Shown piece by piece: positions 24,133 to 37,600 of a stretch of 64,000 nucleotides of DNA. The stretch's first letter is position 1. Each line of letters opens with the position of its first letter. The translations under genes and the position numbers were made by a program. The stretch comes from Yamagishiella unicocca. Taxonomy: Eukaryota > Chlorophyta > Chlorophyceae > Chlamydomonadales > Volvocaceae. Under the pieces are notes generated by a model, which did not search any database, had not been told where the DNA came from, and was given only the letters and a program-made list of their open reading frames with translations. The stretch is taken from positions 682,001 to 746,000 of the forward strand of contig BDSL01000028.1 in assembly GCA_003116995.1 (NCBI GenBank). Reading direction: 5' to 3'.

Positions 24133-24345
24133 CACGGCTCGGGCGATGGCGGCTGCGGCGGCTGCGGCGAGGGCGGCGCCGGGCTGGGCGGTGAGGGCGA
24201 TGGCGGCTGCGGCGAGGGCGGCGCCGGCTTGGGGGCTCGGGCGCCGGCGGCTGCGGCGGCTGCGGCGCCGGGCTGGGCGGCTCGGGCGATGGCGGCTGCG
24301 GCGCCGAGCTGGGCGGCTCGGGCGATGGCGGCTGCGGCCCAACCG
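24133..24345 (-). pseudogene. Pro-rich (PPSPEPP) coding-like fragment at the array edge
   Basis: GC-rich repeats of GGGCGGCTCGGGCGATGGCG on the plus strand. On the minus strand they read PQPPSPEPPSSAPQPPSPEP and continue as PPSPAP-type repeats, the composition of hydroxyproline-rich hinge regions in algal cell-wall proteins (pherophorin-like). No start, splice structure or flanking folded domain can be made out, and the repeats end where the satellite begins. Probably a displaced fragment. Confidence 0.3.
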
Positions 24346-25288
24346 ACATGCCCTTGTCGTGGAAGGCCAGAGGGTTGCTTAGGAAACCAACTGCGGGTTA
24401 CATGGAAATCATCTGCGAGGTGCCTTCTGACAGAGCTGAGGGTCCCACGGTAGACAACACCATAATCATCGTTGCCGGGCATCAAAGCGAATGATAGATC
24501 CGGGGAATCGTTGGGAACACGGGTTTAATTGGTGGGAACACGGTGCATGTCATGACCGTGTTCCCAGCATTTAGGCCGTGTTCCCGCCCTTGCAATTATT
24601 CCGGACACAATCAACGAATCGGCGCGGCGCGGCGCGGCGCGGCGAAGGCAGTCCCACGCAACAAACACACCGCCAGGCGATGCGCCCGATGGCTCTATCT
24701 TACGGTCTGGGGGCTGGCTGTACGACCTGGAAATCAGGCGCGCGAAAAGCTCTGGACCCAATCCGGGGCGCCATGCAGCCTGCTCAGTATCTCAGCAATG
24801 TTATTTCTTCATTGAGCAACAATGTCGGCTCGCCCGTGCCCTGCCCCGACCTGCGTGGTTCGCCGTGACCCATGGGTCAAGGGGCGCCGACGCCGTGCGC
24901 GCAATCACCTGACGGCTCAGCCGGGGATTGCCCCCCGCCAGATAGTAGTGCATTAAACATGACAACAGGCATTGTATACGGAATTAAGAGTTCAGAGCGG
25001 GCCCGTTGCCCAGGCACGTACGCGGCACGCAGTGCGGCAAGGCAGGCCAACACAGCAGAGGTTAACGAACTGGGTCCGCCTCATCATAAATGGAAAGGCA
25101 GTAGTGAAGTGCTACGGGTGCGCCTGTCTCCTGGGGTGGGCACCTCATGAAAGTTATATTGGGTCGCCGGTCGCGCCAAGGGATGATTTGGGCGGGAAAA
25201 CAAAAAGCGAGATCGGCGCATGCCGGACCTGTATGACGCAAGCGCATGAAAATTCCGACCCGCAACAACGCTTGAAAGGCAGGCTACT
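24346..25288. other. Upstream region of the CHUP1-domain gene
   Basis: No gene recognised. It contains a GGCGC microsatellite (24622-24643) and a repeat (24672-24715) that shares GCGATGCGCCCGATGGCTCT with 16145-16164. Promoter and 5' UTR of the plus-strand gene should lie in the right part. Confidence 0.4.
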
Positions 25289-25309
25289 ATGACGGGTGAA
25301 GCTTTATAG
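25289..25309 (+). promoter_or_regulatory. Short upstream ORF before the CHUP1-domain start
   Basis: ATG ACG GGT GAA GCT TTA TAG, a six-codon frame ending 58 nt before the chosen start at 25368. If it is in the 5' UTR it could lower translation of the main frame. The transcript start is not known. Confidence 0.35.
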
Positions 25310-25367
25310 CCAAAGCTCTCCCCTGCGAGGCCACCCCAGGTCTAGCCAACCCACACGACCTATCTCT

Positions 25368-27671
25368 ATGCGGCCGCCCGCGCACCAGCCGTTTCGGTCG
25401 GCGGAGGAACCCTCCGCGCCTCACGGGCCGCTTGCCGCAGCAGCCACGGCAGGATCGCGTCCGGCGCTTGCTACAGCAGCTCAAGTGCCGCAGCCCCAGC
25501 CAGCGCCCGGGGGAGCGCCGTTTTCCGGTTCCTCTTTCGCGCCGGCAGAATCCGGCGCATCTGATTTGGGGCGACATGGGGCAGACGAGAGCGACGACGA
25601 GTACGTGTACACAGCGGAGGGGTTCGCGGCCCTTGCCGCGCCGCTCAACCCCTGCAGAGTACCGGCCTGCCTAGGCCTCTTTCGGCGCCGTCGCAAGACC
25701 ACCAGCGGTGCTGGCGGCTTTCTTCGGCGCCTTGTTGGGACATGTAAGTCCACCTGAGTTTGTTTTTTTGTCAAAACGGCCCCAGCGAGTCAAGAGTCAG
25801 TCAAACGGCGTCATCGCGCGCCGCAACACGCGAGCGCGCTCGTGCCAGGGCAACTGCTCAGGATAACTGCATATACCGTTATCCTTGCGCTCTTCCCTGG
25901 CTCTGCCGGTCGGCTTCAGAGAGATTCACGTAATAACGCGCTGCCCGCTTTTGGTTTTCCATTTGGGTCGGCGGGAGTTTACCTTTTATCTGCGCGCGCC
26001 GACGCAGTCATGGCGCATCCTCGCTTGGCCCTCAATCCACGCGCGCCTCGTCTCACCTCATCACCTCACCGTCAGCAAAGGCCTCCCTTCTCCCGCTGCT
26101 CGCGCCGGCAGGGAAGCGCAGGTCGGCCGTTGGTGGCCGCGTTGAAGTTGAATTTGAGGAGGAGGAGGAGGAGACCGGAGAAGCGGTGGCGGCCGGCAGG
26201 GATACCATCGCGACCGCCGGTCCCCAGCTTGTGCCCTTCTTCTCCGCCTTGGATTCGGGCACCCGAGCCGGCGCCGTCGGAACCTCGGGAGTTGCGGCGG
26301 CGTCGCACGATGCCTTCACGAGCGAGATCGGCCACCAATGGCCTTCAGAGCCACAGCGTCCAGCCAGCCATTACCAACAGCAGCGGCCCATCCAGCAACC
26401 GCCGCCGCCGCCCCCGCCGCTGTCTGCGGCAGCAGTTTCGGAGCCCACCGAGGGTGTGTACGAGAGACGTTGGTACGGCAGCTCTGACGACAGGCCCCAC
26501 GGCCAAAGCCGCACCGCCGCCGCCGGCGGGTCCCCTGGCGGTTTTGGCGGCGGTGGTGGTGACGGTGGTGGTGGCGGTGATGGCTGCGGTGACGGCAGCG
26601 GTTGCGTCAGCGGTGGAGGCGGCGGCGGTGACGGCGGTGGTGGTGGCGGTGGTGACGGCGGTGGTGGCGGTGGTGACGGCGGCGGTGGCAGTGGTTCTCA
26701 CCCAGGCGGGGCACCAGCGGAGCACCCCCGCGCGCCGCTCAACCAGCAGCATGATCCCGAGCACCACCAGCACCAGCCTGCTTGGCCCACCCAGCATCAC
26801 AGTCAACGGCGTCATCCGCAGTCACCGCGGCAGCCGCAGCGGCAAACACACCAATTTTGTCAAGGGGCGCAAGGCGGGTCAGCTAGCGGGCGACAGCAGC
26901 CGCTGGACGCCGGCGTCGACAACGACGCCATTGGTGCTGACGACGCTGGCGCCAGTGCCGGCGCCGGCGCCAGCGCCGGCGGATCGGGTACTGTCGTCGA
27001 GGACGGCAGCAGTGGCGGAGTCCGTGAGCGGGGCGTTCCCACCACCACCACCACCACCACTGGCCAGTCCGCTGCAGATCGTGGTGGTGGTGGCGGTGGT
27101 GGTGGTGGTGGTGGTGGTGGTGGTGGTGGTGGTGGTGGTGGTGGTGGCTTTCAGGGGCTCCGCATCCACGGGGATTGGCGGCGCCGTGTGGATGGAGCGG
27201 ACGAGGCACTGGCGCCGCCGCCGCACCCTGGATCTGCCAGCAGCGGCCGCAGCTACACTGGCGGCGGCGGCAGCGGTGGGAGCGCGGATGGTAGCACAGG
27301 GGCGGGCAGCGGGGACGAGCGCAGCGGCGGCGGCGCCAGCAGCAGCAGCGCCGGCACCGACAGCGGCAGCGTCGTTGCCGGCGCCGGCGTGGCTGCTGAC
27401 GATGCCTCGTTGCTGGTGCTACAGCCCGGCCTCACGCCTCGTTCTACAGGCCAGCATGCGACCAATGACCTTCCGGACCAGCACTACGCAGTGCCGTCGC
27501 CGCCGGCTGCTGCTGCTGCTGCTGCGGCGGCGGCGGCGGCGGCGACGCTGATGTGGCCGGTGGCGTCATGGCTCAGAGCGGAACCCTCTGCCCCCGCCTC
27601 CCCTGCTGGCCGCCCCTCACCCACCTCCCCCACCGCATTCCATTCGCGCAGCAGCTTGAGCTATCTGGACC

Positions 27672-27708
<37 letters not shown>

Positions 27709-30190
27709 CGTGGCGGGCGGCGGAATGTCGTGGTTGAGTCCGCGAGTGATCCACGGCGGCCAAGTGCACCACTCCATGGGGCGTCGGCCGCGTCGCTATG
27801 GACCAGCGGCTGCCGCTGCCGCTGCCGCTGCCGCTGCCGCTGCCGCTGCCGCTGCCGCTGCCGCCGCCGCTGCAGCCGCCGGCGCCACCGCCGCCGCCAC
27901 CGTCATTGAGGCATTTTCGGAAACGCTGCTGCCGCTGCCGCCCCTGCTAGTCCAGGACCCGTCCGGCCGACACGTCGCCAGTCGCGCCACTGCGGCGGCC
28001 ATCGCCCTGCTGGACCCACCCAGCGACCACCACCACCGCCATCAGCCTCTCCTCCCTCGTTCGCCAGGCCGTACGACAATGCCTAGCCGTACACCGACCC
28101 ACGCCGGCGGTGGCGATGCCACGGGGCCGTCAGCGGCGGCGCTGGCCGACGTGGTGCACGAGGAGCGCAGCGCCGAGACTGCCGCTCGCCAGCTGGCCCA
28201 CATCGCCATGCAGTCCGACATAAGGCCCAGGTCGGCGACGGACCAGGTGGTGGCGGCGGCACTCGGTGCGGCCGCGCCGCCGCCGCCGCAGCCGCCGCCG
28301 CCACGCACCGCCGTCACAGACGCCATGTTGCAGTGGTTTCCGCAGCCGCGGAGATCGCCGCAGGGGTCCCGCACTAGCGCGTCAGTAAGAGTCGAACCCG
28401 GAGCGGTTCCGAGACCGGTCGGCGCCGTACGGTCCAGCAGCGGCGGCAGCGGCGGCTCCGACGGCAGCACCGTCACGTTGTTGCGCCGCGGCCACCGGCG
28501 TGCGGCGTCCGTTTGCTCCGACGATGAGATGCAAGCCGCATTGTACGGCACACCGGCGCGCACGGATGCTGCCGCCGCGGCCACGAGCGCTGGAGGTCAT
28601 GCCGCCCCCCCCACCGCCGCTGCATGTGCTTGGCGTCCTCGGTCCTTGAGCTCACCGGTCCCGCTGACGATGAACGGAGGCCGCGGGAGCAGCCCGGGCA
28701 CATCGGCTGCGGCCGAGGGCGGCCCCAGCAGTAGGGGGGATGCGATCGCCACAAGCCCACCAGCTGCGGGGCCCACCAGCAGCAGCAGCAGCATCTCCGG
28801 GTCGAGCCACTTCTACAGCCTGGCGGGGCAGCCGGCGGCGGCGCCGGCGGCGGCGGCGGCGCCGCCGCCAACTCCGCCCTGGCCCAGTCGGCCCCCGCGG
28901 CCGCGGCCTGCCGTCGGGCCCGGCGCCGACACGGTGGCGGCATCCGCCGCCGCCACCGGCACTGCCGCATCAGGCGCTAGCGCAGCAGGCGGCGCGAGCG
29001 GCAACGTCAGGCCGATGCTGGTGGCGTTCAGGGCCACCCCGCTGCAGCCGCTGTCGTCAGGCGCTGGCGGCAGCGGCGGCGAGCCGCCGCCGCACTCCGC
29101 ACTGGAGCCGCCGGCACCGCAGGCTGCGCCCTTCGTACTCCAGGGAGGGCGCAGGGCGTCGTCCTCCGCGCTCAGCCGCTGCTCCAGCTGGGGCTCGATC
29201 GACGCGGCGGACGGCGGCATGGCGGATGGTACGGTTGCCTGGTCGGGTCGGCCCCCTCTCCCGCCACAACCGCAGCCACAGCAGCCGACGGAAAGCGGCG
29301 GTGGGCCGGCAATCATGCTGCCGCTGCCGCCGTCGCCTCTTTTCCTGCTACGGCAAGCCGCTGCCGGCGCAGGCGCCGCCGCCGGCGCAGGCGGGCCACA
29401 GGTTCAGCGACTGCCCAGTGCTCCCAGCTGGGGCTCAGCGGCGTCCATGGAGAGGCCGCTGCCGCCGCCGCCGCCGCTCCCGCCGCCGCCGGCGGCGGCG
29501 CCGTTGGTGGGCGCAGCGGAGGGCGTCGCGCGTTTGTCATCCATGGCCTCGTCGTCACCCGCAAGGTCTTTGGACAGCGAGCCCGCGGCGGCGGCGGCGG
29601 CTTCTGCAGCGCTTGTTGCGCGCTGTGCTGATGACGGTGTGGTTGTGGTTGCAGCGGCCCGGAGTGACTTGGGGGTGCAGGCTGAGGAGAAGGTCGAGAC
29701 TGCGTTAGCGGTGCAGCAGCATAGCTGCACAGTCGACGGTTGCTGCGACAGCGATTGTGAACGCGACCGGCCCATGGTGCCGGTGGCTCCCAGGTGCTCC
29801 TGGGGCGGGGCCGAGGTGGACGCGGAGGGGGAGCAGCCGCTGGCGCCCTCGTCGCCGCTGCCTGCGGCCATGACAGCCCTGGCGCCGCAGCAGCCGCAGC
29901 AGCCGCAGCCGCAGGACCGGCAGGAGCAGCAGCAACAGCTAGAACGACAGAAACCTGCCTGCGGGGGTTTGTCGCGGGTTGGGGCGCGCGTGCGGGAAGT
30001 GCAGCGGCGGGCGGCTGAGAGGCGGCAGCGGGAGCTGCGGGAGCTGCAGCAGCAACAGCACCGGAAGGAGCAGCAGGGTCAGCGGGATGATGGCGGTGCG
30101 GACCCCGCGCTCCGGAACCAGAACCAGGACTCGCCGGAACAGCTCCATCCGTACCCGCAGCAGCACCACGGCTCCCACAAGACTCCAGAT

Positions 30191-30240
<50 letters not shown>

Positions 30241-32137
30241 GCAGCGGCAGCGGCAGCAGCAGGGCCCGGAGGCAGCCACGGCGGCTGCTGTGCCAGACGC
30301 TGCCGCCAACGAAGCGCGCCTGCAGCCTCAGCCGGAGCCACCGGAGGGCTGGACTGGGGCTGCAGGCAGCCGCACCGCTGGCGGCAGCGGCGGCGCTGCC
30401 GGTGGCTGTGGGTCAGGTGCACCGGCGGCGGCGGCGGTAGCGGCGGCGGCGGCGGCGGCGAGGAGACGGGTGCGGTTCTGCGACGACGTGCATTACATCC
30501 CCCTCCGCAAGGAGGTGCGCACCGGCGGCGAGGAGGCCCCGGAAGACAGCAGCCAGGAGCAAGAGGACGCGGAAGAGGGGGATAAGAATGAGGAGCCAGA
30601 AGAAGACGAGCAGCCAGAAGAAGATACGGAGACGAAAGACGGCGAGTGGTATGAGGAGGAGGCGCAGGGGGGTGAGGGCGCTGCTGCCTGGGGTGCGGCT
30701 TATGGCGCTGGTGTTGGTGGGGCCGGAGCTGGTGGCGCTGACGGCGGGGGCAGGGGCGCCTCCCAGCGCCTACCCACCTCCACTCGTCATCAAGCCCATC
30801 GACAGCAGCCCCGAGGGCAGCGGCCCGCCTCCATGCACCAACCGCATTCACGGACCGTGGCAGCCACACTTGGGCCGCAAGCGCCGTACTTGAATCTGGA
30901 TTTGGAACCAAACGTGGCCCTGGATCCAGACGCCCAGCTGGATATCCTGCTGGAGCAGCTGATCCTCGCGGCCGTACCCGCCCTGGAGCCAACTGCGGGG
31001 TCGTATCCGGACGCAGACCTGGATTCGGATCTGGGTGCCCGCCTTCCACGCTCAGCGCAGCAGCCGCTGCACTGGGCCGCGCTTCGGGGGCTGGGGCCGC
31101 CGCAATACCAGCAACAACAGCAGCAGCAACAAGTGCAACAAATGCAGCAGCAGCAACAGCAACAGCAACAACAGCAACAACAGCAGGGGCATCAGCAGCA
31201 AGTGCGTCACGCGTACAAGGGTCCCAAAGAGGAAAGAGGCCTACCAGGAAATGCCGATCGGACGTTGTCATGGGTCGCTGAGCTGGCAGAGGAGCAAGTT
31301 GCGCGCCCCTGGGTATCTCCGGCAGTCAGCGGCGGCGCCATCACGTCATCCCCGGGACTGTCACCCTCGCCAGGACTGCTGCCGCCGCCGCCGCCGGGGT
31401 CCATCTTCGGGAGCGGCGGGAAGCACGGGGTCGATGCCTGGGCCGCCGCCGCGGCGGCGCTGGGCGGGGACCCGCCGCCGCCGCCGCCGTACGGCAAGCC
31501 TCGCCGCGGCGTCGTCCGCTCTCCGACACGCCATCACCGCAGTGGAGTCTCCGTCGTCGCCTCTGCCGTACCCCCCACCGGCACCGCGGCCAGATCGTCC
31601 TCCTCCGAAACCACGTACGGCGCCTCCGCCTCGGCCTCGGCTGCCTCCGCGCCGCATGGGATATACGCTGCCGCTGATCCCAGCAGGGCCAGCGGCGCGG
31701 TTGGCTCCCGGCGGGCTGCGTCGTTTCCCCGAGTGCAGCTGTTCGCCAGGGGCACCTGCCCGCAAGTCAGCTGTGACGAGGAGTTGGAGGAGCGCAAAGC
31801 GAGCCGGCGAGTACGACACCTAGCGGCGCGACGTCGCCGCCGTGCGGAAGCCGCAGCTGCTGCCGCAGCTGCTGCTGCAGCCACCCCCGCTGCCGCTGTC
31901 GCGGCCGCGGCCGCGGCCACTCCCGCTGCCGCCGGAGATCCTGCTCCCACCCATTCCGGCGACACCGGCGCACCGAACCCCGTTGTTAAAGCTGCTATTG
32001 CCACTGCTAGTGCTACTGTGTCTGCTGCCGCTACTGCTATTCCTGCTGCTGCTACTGCTACTGCCACTCGAACGCGCGGCGCCGAGGCATCTGCTTCGGC
32101 GAGCCGCCTTCCCTCCGGTGGTGGTGGTGGTGGTGGC

Positions 32138-32176
<39 letters not shown>

Positions 32177-34017
32177 TGTGGTGGTGAGGATTTTGGCGGC
32201 GCCGCTGCGGAAGGCGACGCCGACGGCGACAGTGTACGGCGCGCCATGATGCAGTACGCCTTGTCGGAGCTGTCGGAGCTGGACGCGCTGATCCGCGGGT
32301 CGGGGATGCGGCCGGACGACGCGGCGACAGTGCAGCAGGTGTGTGTATGTTTGGCGGGGAGGAAGGGGATGGACCTGGTTATTTGACAGGAAAGGAGGTG
32401 TGGCGACGATTTTTAATTTCATATCTTTTTGTCTGGTGACGATTATCAGCGGCGTATTATTTGGTCTGGCGACAATTATCGGTAACATATTGTTCGCTGG
32501 TCCGCGTTGGGTTTCGTCCTTCGGCTTGCTTTGGTTCGTCGGTTATTTCGGCTGCAGCTCGGGTGGCGAGGCCGATGGGATGGCGAAGGACGCCTTGCGT
32601 GGAAGAAAGGAGGTCGGTCGTTCCTCACCATGTCCGGGTCGACAGGTTCGGGTTGGTCCGGGTCGGGCCGGCGGTTCAGGGAGGATGCCCCATTTGTCCT
32701 CGACGCAGTGAGGACGCAGTCGGTACTTACCGACGTCGGTCTTTATCTCCGAGGCGATTACCCGCCTTAACTTCCTCCTCCTCATTCGCGTCCTCGTCAG
32801 GTTGTGTTCACGGAACTTCTGGACCGCATCAACGCCGCGACGGCGGCGGAAGTGGCTTCGGCGGCGGCGGCGGAGAGGAGGCGGGAAGGGTCCGCCAGGT
32901 GGGGCTCGTCGGTTTCGGCGCCAACGGCGATGGCCGCGGCGGTGGCGGCGGGGGCGGGGTCCCGCCACCCTGCGCACGTGGGCCTTCCCGGCAGCGTGGT
33001 CGCCGAGATGTGGGGCGTCCTCAGCCACTGCTTTACGGATAACCGACAGCAGCACCACCAGCTGGGTTCGGAGCACCAGCAGCAGCACCAGGACCAGCAC
33101 CAGCATCAGCATCAGCATCAGCACCAGCATCAGCACCAGCGCCAGCTGCAGCACCAGCTAGGTTCTGAGCAACAGCAACGAGGAGAGGAGCTGATGCTGC
33201 GACAGCGGCGACGGCGTCCTCACCAGTCGGCTCCAGCCATCAGTTGCGGAGCGCCTCCTCTGGGGGGGCAGGCGGGCTGGGGTCATGACAGCCGCGAGGT
33301 GTACGGCCACAGCTCCGGGCTCGCCGAGTGCAACCTCCCCCTGGTTGCACCATGGGCAGGCCACGGCGGCAGTGGCAGCAGCCGCAGCAGCAGCAGCCAT
33401 GGCTGGCTGCGAGCCGGTTCGTCGTGGCGGCAGCAGCAGCAGCAGTGGCGGCAGTTGGCACCGCAGAAGATGGCGGAGTGGAGCTACCTGGCGGGGCTAA
33501 GGCTGGCGGAAGCGGACAGCAGCAGCGACGAGGACAGCGGTGGCGGCGGCGGCGGCGGCGGTGCTGGAGGGGCGCAAGCTATGGCGCGCCCAGCGGTGCC
33601 GCGGCGCGTTGCCGGCTGCATGCGCCCGGCCCCCCTTCCGCCTCATCGCGGCACTGCGGTCGCTGACGCTGCGGGCCGGCTGGGGACTCAGGGCCGAGCA
33701 CACATGAACCACGTGCGGCAGCTGCAGCAGCAACAACAGCAGCTGCAGCAGCAGCAGCAGCTGCAGCAGCAACAACAGCAGCTGCAGCAGCAAGAGCAGC
33801 AGTCACAGCAGCAACAGCTAGGCGCCGAGGGGCTGGCTAGGGTGGAGCCGGGCACAGGCACAGGAGCTGCGCGCGGAGCGACCGTGGCGGCGGCAACGAC
33901 GGCGTCGGTGACGACGGCGACGACGCACTCAGGCGTCGGCGTCAGCGTCGGCATCAGCGTCGGCGTCGGCGTCAGAGTCGGCGTAGGTGACGTCGGCGCC
34001 GCCGCGGACCCGTGGGA

Positions 34018-34058
<41 letters not shown>

Positions 34059-34654
34059 GCGCGAATGACGGCGGCAGCCTCTTCGGGTCGTGCGACGACC
34101 GCCGGGAGATGCTGGACAGGTGGTTAGACCAGGTGGTTGCGCTTGAACCGCCAACCGCCGATGGGCCAACGGACGCTGGCGCGGTCGCGCGGCACCCGAG
34201 GTACAGCGGCGCTGGCGGCGGACCCGGCGGCGGCGACGCGGCATGTCGGGGTGCTGCCGCCGGGGCCCGGGAGAAGCCTCCACTGGCGACGGAGTCATTG
34301 CCATGTACGGCACTGCTGGCGGACGTGGCTGTTCGGCCACAAGGTGGCGGCGGCGGCGCGGCTACCGCCACCGCCCTTGAGGTGGCGGCGGCGGCGGCTT
34401 TCGACGGCGGTGACGATGGCGGCGGGGGCGGCGGCGGCGCCGCCGCTGGTCCCTTCAGCCCGGGTGCCGTGGCCGTGTACCGCCACTTTTACCTCCGCAG
34501 CGCCGCCGCCACCGCCGCCACAGCGGCCGCCGCCGCCACCGCCGCCACAGCGGCCGCCGCCGCCGAGCCGGCGGCCGCCGCCACAGCCGCCGCCGCCGCC
34601 CCTACTCCCGCAGCTGCTGAGGCAACTGAGCCCTTGCCTCGCAGCAGTGTGGAT

Positions 34655-34685
<31 letters not shown>

Positions 34686-37600
34686 GACGGCAGACCCCGA
34701 CGCCTGATGATATTGTGCAGCGTGCCGGGGATTACGGTGGCGGCGCCGCCAGCAGCGGCAGTAGCAGCAGAGGCAGCAATAGCAGTAGCGGCGGTCGGAG
34801 CTCTTCGGACCACTGGGAGAGCGAGTGTGGTGACGACCACGGCGTGCGGTTGCCTTCAAGCAAGCAGCGGCGCACACTGCAGGCTGGTGGTATTGGGGGT
34901 GAGCGGAGTGTGGTGGGTGAGCAGCAGGGCTCGGGCGAAGGCGGCGGAGGCGCTGAAGCCGCCGCATCAGAGGGAGTTGTTGTTGACGGCGGCGGCGGCG
35001 GCGGCGGCGCGGGCTCTCCGGCGCCGCAGGCATCACTGCCGGCAACGACCGCGGCCGCGGGGGCAGCGTCCGACGTTGGGTTCGTGGTGTCAGCTGTAGC
35101 AGCGGAAGCGGGGAGGATGGCTGTAGCGGAGGAAGTGGGAAGGACGGCGGAGGAAATGGTCGTGCGGGGCCAGTCCGCGGAACCCCTCGCCGTACGACCA
35201 CCGCCGCCGCCACCTCGCCTACCGCCGCCGCCTCTGCCGGTTGCTGCTGCTGTTGTACGAGGGCCCGCACCGCCACCGCCACCGCCGCTGCCGCCGCCAC
35301 CTCTTGTTGTCGCCGGCGCGAAGCGACGTCCGCCTCCGCCTCCGCCTCCGCCACCCCCGCCTCCACCACGACCGCCGGCTGCAGCAAGCAAAAAGGGGCC
35401 TCCGCCGCCTCCACCTCCGCCGCCGCCACCCGCAATGTACCGGAGCTTGGCGACCGGCGCTCGTCCCCCGCCCGTGGGCATGGCGGCTCGCCGCGGCGGG
35501 TCTGGAGTGCAGCGATATCCTCAGGCACGGCGTGTGACCCTGCTGTAGGGGGGAGCGGGCGTCAGGCTGTACGTAGCACAGGAGGGTCTCTTACGGCATT
35601 GCTTCGTCAGGCTTGCGCCCATTGCGGCTACAATTCCTCTTGGTCTGGAACCCACTGTAACCGTCACAACAACAAAAAGTCCTGACACGGTGGTGGTGCG
35701 TTGTCCAGCGGGCTGGGTATACTGCGCACTGTCATGGCGAGCGAGGGGGAGGGTGCAGCGTACGAGGCGGGCGAGGGGATCGGCGCCCAACTGCCCAAAT
35801 GCCACACTGCCCAACTGCTCAACTGTCCAACTGCCAACTGCCCAACTGCCCCCGCCCTCAGGTCATCGCGCTGCACCAGGAGCTGCGGCGGGCGCTGATG
35901 GCGGGCTCAGAAGTGTACGGCGGCGGGTCGCACGGCGGCCGCGGCTGGCGGGGCGGCCGGTGCGTGGATGTGTGGTTGGGCCGAGGGGTATCCGGGGGAT
36001 GTGTGGTTGGGCCGAGGGGTATCCGGGGGATGTGTGGTTGGGCCGAGGGGTATCCGGGGGATGTGCGCGTTCACGTGCGCGTTCACGTGCGCGTTCACGT
36101 GCGCGGTTCCCTGGGATCGGGGGGTTACAATAATAGAACCGGTAACGCGACTCGGGATCGCGGGGGGGGGGGGTTGAAAGGATGCTGAGTGCTCTTGAAG
36201 GCGTCCTCCTTCTCAACATCATCTACCGCCGTCTGCTCCTCCACCTCAGGCCCGCCAGCTCGGGCTCCGGCCAGCTCATGGACGAGATGAGCGCCAAGTC
36301 GGCGTACCAGCGCCAGGTGGCATGTGACGCGGAGAGGTACGGCAACACGCCCGCCGTACGCGCGCCGTACCCGTTGTACCTGTGCCATCCTTCCTTTTTT
36401 TCAACCCCACCCACCCACCAGAGGTACCGGTTTTTAACTCGTAACCCACCAGAGGTACGGCATCCACGGGTCTTCCTCGAAGCCCACCCACCCACGCACG
36501 CACCCGTCAGCCCACCCCTCCATGGCGCCACCGGCCCCCAGGTACCTCCCCCTCCTGCGCTGCTGGGCTGCCCGCCTGGACTCCTTCGCACCCACCTGCA
36601 TGACCCAGGTGGTGGCGCTGGTGGCGGAGATGGATGGCGCGCTGGGAGTGCTATGCGACGAGGTAGGGGTGGCGAGATGGGGGGGAGGAGAGGTCCAGGG
36701 AGGGCGGCGTGAGAGGGCGGTGTGCAGAACAGCTCAAGGCAGTGGCTCGAGGCGATGGCGTTGTCGTGCGGCTGTGGGCTGTGTTAGGGTGAGGGAAGTA
36801 GATGGAGCTGGGTCCGCTGATGACAGCATCAGCCGTTCGCGCGAGTGTGTAGTGGAAGTAAAGTTAGTCCAGTTGCCGGGTCGGCCCACAGCTGTTTGTG
36901 AAGGCGTCTGCCTTGATGTTGTTGAACGGCAGCCCAACCCTAACCGCACGCTTCCGGCCCCTTCCCTGCCCCGGGGCGTGATGGCCGCGCCCACTCACTC
37001 GCAGGCGGCAGTGCTGCGAAAGGCCCGTTTGGCCGCCAGTGCAGGCGGCGGTGGGCTGCAGTGGCCCGAGGGTCGGTGCGACACGATGAGGTGTGTTTTT
37101 GGTATTGGGGGCGGGAGGGCGGGCGTGCTGCCAGGTCAGGACACAGCCTGAGGTGTGGACTCGCCCTGCCTGCCCTGTGCTCCCGCTACTGCGCCACGGC
37201 TCCGACCACGGCCGCCTCCACGAACGCCCCATCAAGTCCACCGTCGCCTGCCCGCAACAAGCGTGTCGGCCCACCATATCCAGCCACCAACTAGCTACTG
37301 ACCCCCGCCGACCCGCCGACCCACGGGTCTGCCGCAGGTGGGCCGCCACCCTCTACACTCAGGTGGCTGCCCTGGCGGACCGAGCCGCGGGCTGGCCCTC
37401 GCCTCCGCCCAAGGCCCAGCCGCAGCCTCTGTCGCAGGCGCAGGCGCAGCCACAGCCACAGCCTCACTCGCAGGCGCAACAGGCCACCAGCCGGACGGCG
37501 GCTGCGGCGGCGGCGCTGCGTGGTGTTGCGGGCGTGTGGTCGGAGCTGAGCAGCCGCGTGGAGGCGCTGGGGCGCGACTGGGAGCGGATGGAGGCCAGGT

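Noticed and set aside
25842..27551. Plus-strand frame of 569 aa overlapping the start of the giant exon
   Set aside because: Different frame from the 6.3-kb exon; repetitive Ala-Val and Arg-rich shadow sequence.
29313..31271. Minus-strand frame of 652 aa opposite the giant exon
   Set aside because: Antisense shadow of GC-rich low-complexity coding sequence; no conserved segment, and the plus strand joins in phase to the CHUP1 domain.
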